From the NCBI RefSeq assembly GCF_019968605.1, contig NZ_CP082966.1, forward strand, positions 4,267,501 to 4,331,500: a stretch of DNA of 64,000 nucleotides, given 5' to 3'. Of this stretch, positions 62,443-64,000 are shown piece by piece; positions within the stretch are counted from its first letter, which is position 1; each line of letters starts with the position of its first letter. The stretch is from Polaribacter litorisediminis. Its GTDB lineage: Bacteria; Bacteroidota; Bacteroidia; Flavobacteriales; Flavobacteriaceae. The notes below the pieces were generated by a model. The model was given only the letters and a program-made list of their open reading frames with translations, was not told where the DNA came from and did not search any database. A program made the translations under genes and the position numbers.

Positions 62443-63501
62443 ATGGCGATAGAAAAAAAATTAATGTCTAAGAAGAAACCAACATTCCCTATAAGTGAAA
62501 TGTTAGACAAATATTTAAATAACTATAAAAGAAATATAAAAATCCCTATTTATTATGATGATTTATTGCGGTTTCAAGGATCTATAACCGTATTTGATAA
62601 AAATGATGAAGATACACTTTGGGTACGAACCTATTATTCTGAATTTGATAGAGTAGAGATTGATAATACCTTAAAAAGAGTATACACCATGCTGCATTCA
62701 GACGGAAATGATGAAGCCATTCCATTTTTAAATGTAGATGCCATTGATTACTGCACCTTTGGTAATTCTAAACCATTCCGAATTAAAATTAGAAATATTT
62801 TAAACGATAATTACACGTATTTTTATATTAAAAAAGCAGATGCCTCTCGTGTTTATGGTTTGGAGTTAGAGCATATTTTGTCTCCTCACAACATCAATTT
62901 TTTGGTGTATAAAGACACCTTAATAGAAGAACATATTGCAGGGATTCCTGGAGATGATTTTATTAGAGATTTTTTACCTAGTTGTACAGGGTCAGAAAAA
63001 GCGCAAATAGCCAAAGAATTTGTAAAATTTAAAGAACGATGTTTTGTACGGTTGTTGGGAGATATGCGTTCTTATAATTACGTAATTATTAGAACGCACG
63101 ACTTTGATAGTATCGTTTATAAAATTAGAGCAATCGATTTTGATCAGCAATCTTTTGAAGGAAATTTAAAAGTTTATAATCTTCAGTTTATGAAAGAAAA
63201 CTTTAAAATGATCGAGATGGTAGGTAAAAAATTACAAAATAGTTCTATTCGACAATATCAAATTGAGGAACGCTCTTACATGGCAAAAAGAATGATTACT
63301 TCTCCAAGAAGAACCGCTCGTTTAATAAAGTGTATGAAAAACGATACCATTTCTTTCCCTGAAAATGTGGAACTTTTAAAAAAACAACTCATGCAATATG
63401 TAGGGGATATAAAATTTAAAGACTGTAAAAATATGGGCGAAGTTTTAGAAACTATTTTAGCCTTTGTAAAGCGTAATTATTTAGATATTACGAATAATTA
63501 A
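62443..63501 (+). CDS. Conserved protein with kinase-like motifs
   Basis: 352 residues, no signal peptide or membrane helix; I do not recall a named family. Residues 153-175 (NFLVYKDTLIEEHIAGIPGDDF region) resemble the hinge of protein/aminoglycoside kinases, LLGDMRSYNYVI (204-215) resembles the catalytic loop HGDLxxxN, and RAIDFDQQ (229-236) the metal-binding IDF/DFG. A Lys-containing strand TYFYIKKADASRVYGLE precedes them. The usual catalytic-loop His is replaced by Leu. It could be a divergent kinase or a pseudokinase. Confidence 0.65.
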   Translation: MAIEKKLMSKKKPTFPISEMLDKYLNNYKRNIKIPIYYDDLLRFQGSITVFDKNDEDTLWVRTYYSEFDRVEIDNTLKRVYTMLHSDGNDEAIPFLNVDAIDYCTFGNSKPFRIKIRNILNDNYTYFYIKKADASRVYGLELEHILSPHNINFLVYKDTLIEEHIAGIPGDDFIRDFLPSCTGSEKAQIAKEFVKFKERCFVRLLGDMRSYNYVIIRTHDFDSIVYKIRAIDFDQQSFEGNLKVYNLQFMKENFKMIEMVGKKLQNSSIRQYQIEERSYMAKRMITSPRRTARLIKCMKNDTISFPENVELLKKQLMQYVGDIKFKDCKNMGEVLETILAFVKRNYLDITNN

Positions 63502-63509
63502 TTTCTTTA

Positions 63510-63581
63510 GAAGCTATTTCCTGCTTTCCACTATATCTTTTTGTGAAAAACAAAAAGGATGTCGTTTCAATCAGGGCTAGT
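63510..63581. repeat. Palindromic dispersed repeat (second copy of the 24735 type)
   Basis: A TCTTTTTGT/ACAAAAAGGA hairpin flanked by CTATTTCCTGCTTTCCAC and GTCGTTTCAATCAGGGC. The TTTCCAC and GTTTCAAT arms are those of the 24735-24820 repeat in exchanged positions. Confidence 0.6.
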
Positions 63582-63738
63582 CTTGTTTTCCAGCTTTTGG
63601 AATTAGGAAGTTTACTTTTTAGCCAACTAACGCAATTTCTTTTTTAAAAATGAAATAAATAAGGTTATCGCTAATACTAATAAAATTGTATAACTTCTCT
63701 TTTAATAAGATATCTATAATTTTTTAAACAAATAATTT

Positions 63739-63765
63739 GGTTATTATGGTTATTATGGTTATTAT
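63739..63765. repeat. Three tandem 9-bp GGTTATTAT units
   Basis: Perfect copies at 63739, 63748 and 63757. A slippage-prone simple repeat that could vary in number between strains. Confidence 0.8.
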
Positions 63766-63903
63766 TGTGTAGATATTTACAAGCATATTAAATTTTAAAA
63801 AAAATTGCGCAATTAATTTTAATAAAATTTGCTGTTGTTAACACATTTAAATAAAGAATTTAAATGGTATTATTTAGTATAATAAATTTTAAAATTAAAA
63901 AAA

Positions 63904-64000
63904 ATGAAAAATTTATTATTAGTATTTGCAATGATATTCTCAATGAGTTTATATAGCACAGAAATTAAAGTTGAGCATAATGTTGATCCATTAATTATTT
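63904..64000 (+). CDS. Exported protein, N-terminal fragment (3' end outside window)
   Basis: ATG followed by a signal-peptide-like stretch (MKNLLLVFAMIFSMSLYS) and TEIKVEHNVDP, then the window ends. The gene continues beyond the edge; no family can be called. Confidence 0.6.
   Translation, partial: MKNLLLVFAMIFSMSLYSTEIKVEHNVDPLII

Larger units (their letters stand above)
63502..63903. other. AT-rich intergenic region before the last gene
   Basis: About 400 bp without a gene. Besides the dispersed repeat it has three tandem GGTTATTAT units (63739-63765) and a perfect 12-bp palindrome AATTGCGCAATT (63803-63814) that may be a regulatory site. No clear TAnnTTTG promoter is seen. Confidence 0.5.

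Overview
The window is chromosomal DNA of a marine-type Flavobacteriaceae (Bacteroidota), close to Polaribacter/Tenacibaculum in style. Four things point there: very AT-rich sequence; promoters of the Bacteroidota -7 type (TAnnTTTG) with weak or no Shine-Dalgarno sequences; type IX secretion (T9SS) C-terminal sorting domains plus a PorZ-like protein; and many Flavobacteriia-typical families (DUF6909, DUF4292, DUF6799, HU-CCDC81/SPOR). No rRNA, tRNA, CRISPR array or intact insertion sequence was seen.

Layout. 1-784: tail of a secreted T9SS cargo protein. 785-1574: decayed DNA with a small terminal-inverted-repeat element and a broken minus-strand reading frame. 1575-10270: housekeeping genes (trpS, plsC-like acyltransferase, hemolysin-III family, CYTH enzyme, porZ, recO, SdpI family, tesB, GNAT). 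10472-28638: an efflux and redox region with two complete tripartite RND systems in different gene orders. Between them lie a Crp/Fnr regulator, a haem lipoprotein, thioredoxin, a methyltransferase, a junction of nadA and TonB-receptor remnants, and a DUF6799/outer-membrane-barrel/DUF4405 set. The second RND operon ends with a PII-like protein and a DUF2892 protein. 28793-34988: a Cys-rich miniprotein, SGNH lipoprotein, glutaryl-CoA dehydrogenase, rnpA, a C-terminal processing protease and a DUF6909 protein. 35022-47962: a Wzx/Wzy-type surface polysaccharide cluster. 48012-64000: purD, a two-component pair, a T9SS cargo protein, a DNA_pol_B_exo2 exonuclease, an ABC-F protein, a nucleotidyltransferase-TPR-DUF4292-EnvC operon, MscS, a thioesterase, an HU/SPOR protein, dprA, a conserved protein with kinase-like motifs, and a gene start at the right edge.

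How the genes work together. In the polysaccharide cluster an initiating sugar-phosphate transferase, four glycosyltransferases, a pyruvyltransferase with an FrhB-like iron-sulfur partner, a flippase, two polymerase/ligase-like membrane proteins and a Wzz-like protein would build and export one or more pyruvylated glycans. In the efflux region, a perfect Crp/Fnr-type inverted repeat lies about 41.5 bp upstream of the predicted start of the haem lipoprotein-thioredoxin operon. A related repeat precedes the DUF6799 operon. This suggests a small redox- or stress-responsive regulon run by the Crp/Fnr protein encoded next door.

The best candidates for something undescribed are that regulon with its DUF6799-barrel-DUF4405 module, the PII-like protein tied to an RND pump, the nadA-TonB receptor junction, the kinase-like conserved protein at 62443-63501, and the dispersed palindromic repeats that fill the gaps of the second RND operon.
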